Positions 62,359 through 64,000 of a stretch of DNA of 64,000 nt are shown in pieces. This stretch comes from Bacteroidota bacterium. GTDB taxonomy: Bacteria; Bacteroidota; Bacteroidia; Cytophagales; Cyclobacteriaceae. The notes beneath the pieces are model-generated. The model did not search any database. It had not been told where the DNA came from and was given only the letters and a program-made list of their open reading frames with translations. The DNA is taken from positions 310,001-374,000 of the forward strand of contig JACPVX010000041.1 in assembly GCA_016191555.1 (NCBI GenBank), in the 5' to 3' direction. The position numbers and the translations under genes are program-made. The first letter of the stretch is position 1. Each line of letters begins with the position of its first letter.

Positions 62359-64000
62359 TTAATTCTTCTTCTTCAGTTCATCAAACTTACTTGGCTGTGC
62401 CACTTTCGGAAACACGTTGTCTTCGATGGTGATGTCAGCTGTTTCTTTTTGAGGATCCAGTACCACGCTCACCACTTCCTTTTCCTTCGCAAATACCTTA
62501 GTCACTTTTGTCTCATTGATTCTCCAAATCTCTGCAGGCAAACGCTCGATTTCTTTGCTTCCGTCTTTAAACGTCCACTCAATAATTACCGGCATCACCA
62601 AGCCTCCTTTGTTGGAGAGAGTGATCTCATAGAAGTTTTTGTTTTCCATCTTCGCCATCACTGCCTTGTCATCAATGCGATTGGCAAACTCACCATAAAA
62701 ACGGTTGTCGGTAGGAATGACGGTGAAATATTCAGGGCCCTTGCTGAAATCGTTTGGCTTTTGGTTGGCATCGCCCTCCTTAGCCAAGTCGCCTTTCGCT
62801 ACTTTCACATCTTTATTCTCCAGATTGGTTTTTTCGTTGCGGACCTTATACCACTTCACATTATCCAGCGACATATCTACGTTGTCGGTTGTGTAAAACC
62901 AGCCTTTCCAAAACCAATCCAAATCCACAGCCGATGCATCTTCCATCGTTCTGAAAAAATCTGCAGGTTTCGGATGCTTGAATGCCCAGCGCTGCGCATA
63001 TTCTTTAAATGATTTGTCAAACAACTCCCTACCCATTACCGATTCACGAAGAATGTAAAGAGCCGTTGCCGCTTTGGCATATTGTTCTGAACCAAATGCA
63101 ATCACTTGTTCGGAGTTCGTCATCAACGGGCGCATGATGCTCTTATCGCCTTTCATATAAGGCACTATACCAGCAGGCTTGCCGCGGCTCCAATCCAATT
63201 GCGGATAACGCTCCAACTCCGTCATCAATTGCACAAAGCTGTCGATACCCTCGTCCATCCAGGTTGTCTGGCGTTCATCGTTGTTGATAATCATCGGGAA
63301 GAAATTATGACCCACTTCGTGAATCACCACACCCAGCATGCGCTGCAAGGTAGCGTTGTCATATGTTCCGTCTTTTTTCGGGCGACCGAAGTTGAAGCAG
63401 ATCATTGGATATTCCATACCAATTGACGCTGCGTGAACGGAAGTAGCGTGTGGATATGGATAATCAACCGTGTATTTAGAATACACTTCAATCGTGTTCT
63501 TCACTGCAATGGTAGACTCTTTTTCCCACAGTGGATTTCCTTCTTTTGGATAATAGGACATCGCCAAAGGAGTTTTGTCGCCAATCTTCACTGCCATCGC
63601 ATCCCAAATAAATTTACGGGAAGAAGCGAAAGCGAAATCGCGCACGTTGGTCGCTTCAAACTGCCAAGTTTTTTTCTGTGTGGATTTTGTTTTCTCTCGG
63701 GCAATAGCCTCGTCTTGAGTTACGATGATCACCGGTTTATCGTAAGTAGTCTTTGCTTTTTCAAAACGGTCTATTTCAGTTTTAGTCAATACTTGTTGCG
63801 CATTTTTCAAAGAACCCGTTGCTCCAATGATATGATCGGCCGGAACGGTGATGCTCACTTTATAATTTCCAAACGGAAGTGTGAATTCTCCACGACCTAA
63901 GAATTGTTTGTTCTGCCAACCCACTACATCATCATACACACACATGCGTGGGAAAAACTGAGCGATGGTATATACATAGTTCCCATCTTCCGGAAAAAAC
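62359..64000 (-). CDS. M1-family metallopeptidase (copy 2), N-terminal part outside window
   Basis: A paralogue of the gene at 57481. The frame continues unbroken to base 64000, so the start and signal peptide lie beyond the window; residues FPEDGNYVYTIAQFFPRM just inside the edge match copy 1 (FPEDGNYLYTEAQWFPRM). The zinc motif HEVGH with MDEGIDSF is intact and the exopeptidase motif is again changed, to GMEYPMICFNFG. It ends FPKVAQPSKFDELKKKN, similar to copy 1. Probably a lineage-specific duplication, with DUF2279 and GH20 genes between the copies. Confidence 0.92.
   Translation of the reverse strand, partial: FFPEDGNYVYTIAQFFPRMCVYDDVVGWQNKQFLGRGEFTLPFGNYKVSITVPADHIIGATGSLKNAQQVLTKTEIDRFEKAKTTYDKPVIIVTQDEAIAREKTKSTQKKTWQFEATNVRDFAFASSRKFIWDAMAVKIGDKTPLAMSYYPKEGNPLWEKESTIAVKNTIEVYSKYTVDYPYPHATSVHAASIGMEYPMICFNFGRPKKDGTYDNATLQRMLGVVIHEVGHNFFPMIINNDERQTTWMDEGIDSFVQLMTELERYPQLDWSRGKPAGIVPYMKGDKSIMRPLMTNSEQVIAFGSEQYAKAATALYILRESVMGRELFDKSFKEYAQRWAFKHPKPADFFRTMEDASAVDLDWFWKGWFYTTDNVDMSLDNVKWYKVRNEKTNLENKDVKVAKGDLAKEGDANQKPNDFSKGPEYFTVIPTDNRFYGEFANRIDDKAVMAKMENKNFYEITLSNKGGLVMPVIIEWTFKDGSKEIERLPAEIWRINETKVTKVFAKEKEVVSVVLDPQKETADITIEDNVFPKVAQPSKFDELKKKN

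Noticed and set aside
62449-63012. 187-residue plus-strand frame inside the second M1 gene
   Set aside because: Antisense shadow of the M1 coding sequence; similar antisense frames occur in copy 1.
1-64000. CRISPR array, tRNA, rRNA, insertion sequence or prophage
   Set aside because: No regular spaced repeats, no cloverleaf-like gene and no transposase, integrase or phage protein were seen by eye; a tRNA scan would be needed to be certain about tRNAs.

Overview
The window looks like chromosomal DNA of a member of the Bacteroidota, most likely a Cytophagales-type bacterium. The reasons are: several upstream regions carry the TAnnTTTG -7 element typical of this phylum, ribosome binding sites are weak, and the gene content is characteristic (PadR-linked FtsX permeases with an N-terminal prefix domain, a DUF4159-MoxR-DUF58-BatA-type operon, LytS/LytTR pairs, lipoproteins, secreted M1, M61 and S10 peptidases). 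No rRNA, tRNA, CRISPR array, phage, integrase or insertion sequence was recognised, so it reads as a core/housekeeping segment with lineage-specific expansions.

Layout. 1-6185: two PadR regulator plus ABC-permease modules, with the C-terminal stub of a third permease between them (about 2856-3079). 6315-13505: an HGSNAT-like membrane acetyltransferase, then a leftward block with an S10 peptidase, an RlmL-like rRNA methyltransferase, a ParE toxin with a small upstream antitoxin, an OxyR-type regulator behind proC, and an exported protein of unknown function. 13861-18540 and 25017-27990: two TldD/PmbA clusters (three TldD copies with Tat signals, two PmbA copies without), separated by an SDR, a LytS/LytTR two-component pair, an M61 peptidase and a DoxX-like membrane protein. 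28145-35869: a tightly overlapped six-gene MoxR/DUF58 operon.

35925-46918: a split YeeE/YedE sulfur transporter, an archaemetzincin, an SRPBCC protein, a lipoprotein, a nucleoside-diphosphate-sugar epimerase-like protein, a MATE exporter, a PLP trans-sulfuration enzyme, a Cys-rich exported protein with an aldo/keto reductase and a membrane-anchored MutS-like ATPase, a second ParE module and an exported RidA protein. 47010-57435: YcxB-like protein, nadC with a DUF4783 gene, the gpmI-lipoprotein-ABC exporter-Fur operon, TerC, a LETM1-like protein, and purE/purK. 57481-64000: two paralogous M1 peptidases (the second cut by the window end) around a DUF2279 protein and a GH20 beta-hexosaminidase.

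Putting it together: peptidases are dense here (S10, three TldD plus two PmbA, M61, M54, two M1), and almost all carry export signals, which fits a heterotroph feeding on peptides and amino sugars. The most unusual observations are the degenerate permease stub, the Tat-signal TldD proteins paired with signal-less PmbA partners and having Asp where the metal-binding Cys is expected, the membrane-anchored MutS ATPase, and the His-rich insert in the DUF4175-like protein. I do not see a clearly undescribed multi-gene system; the TldD/PmbA clusters come closest.
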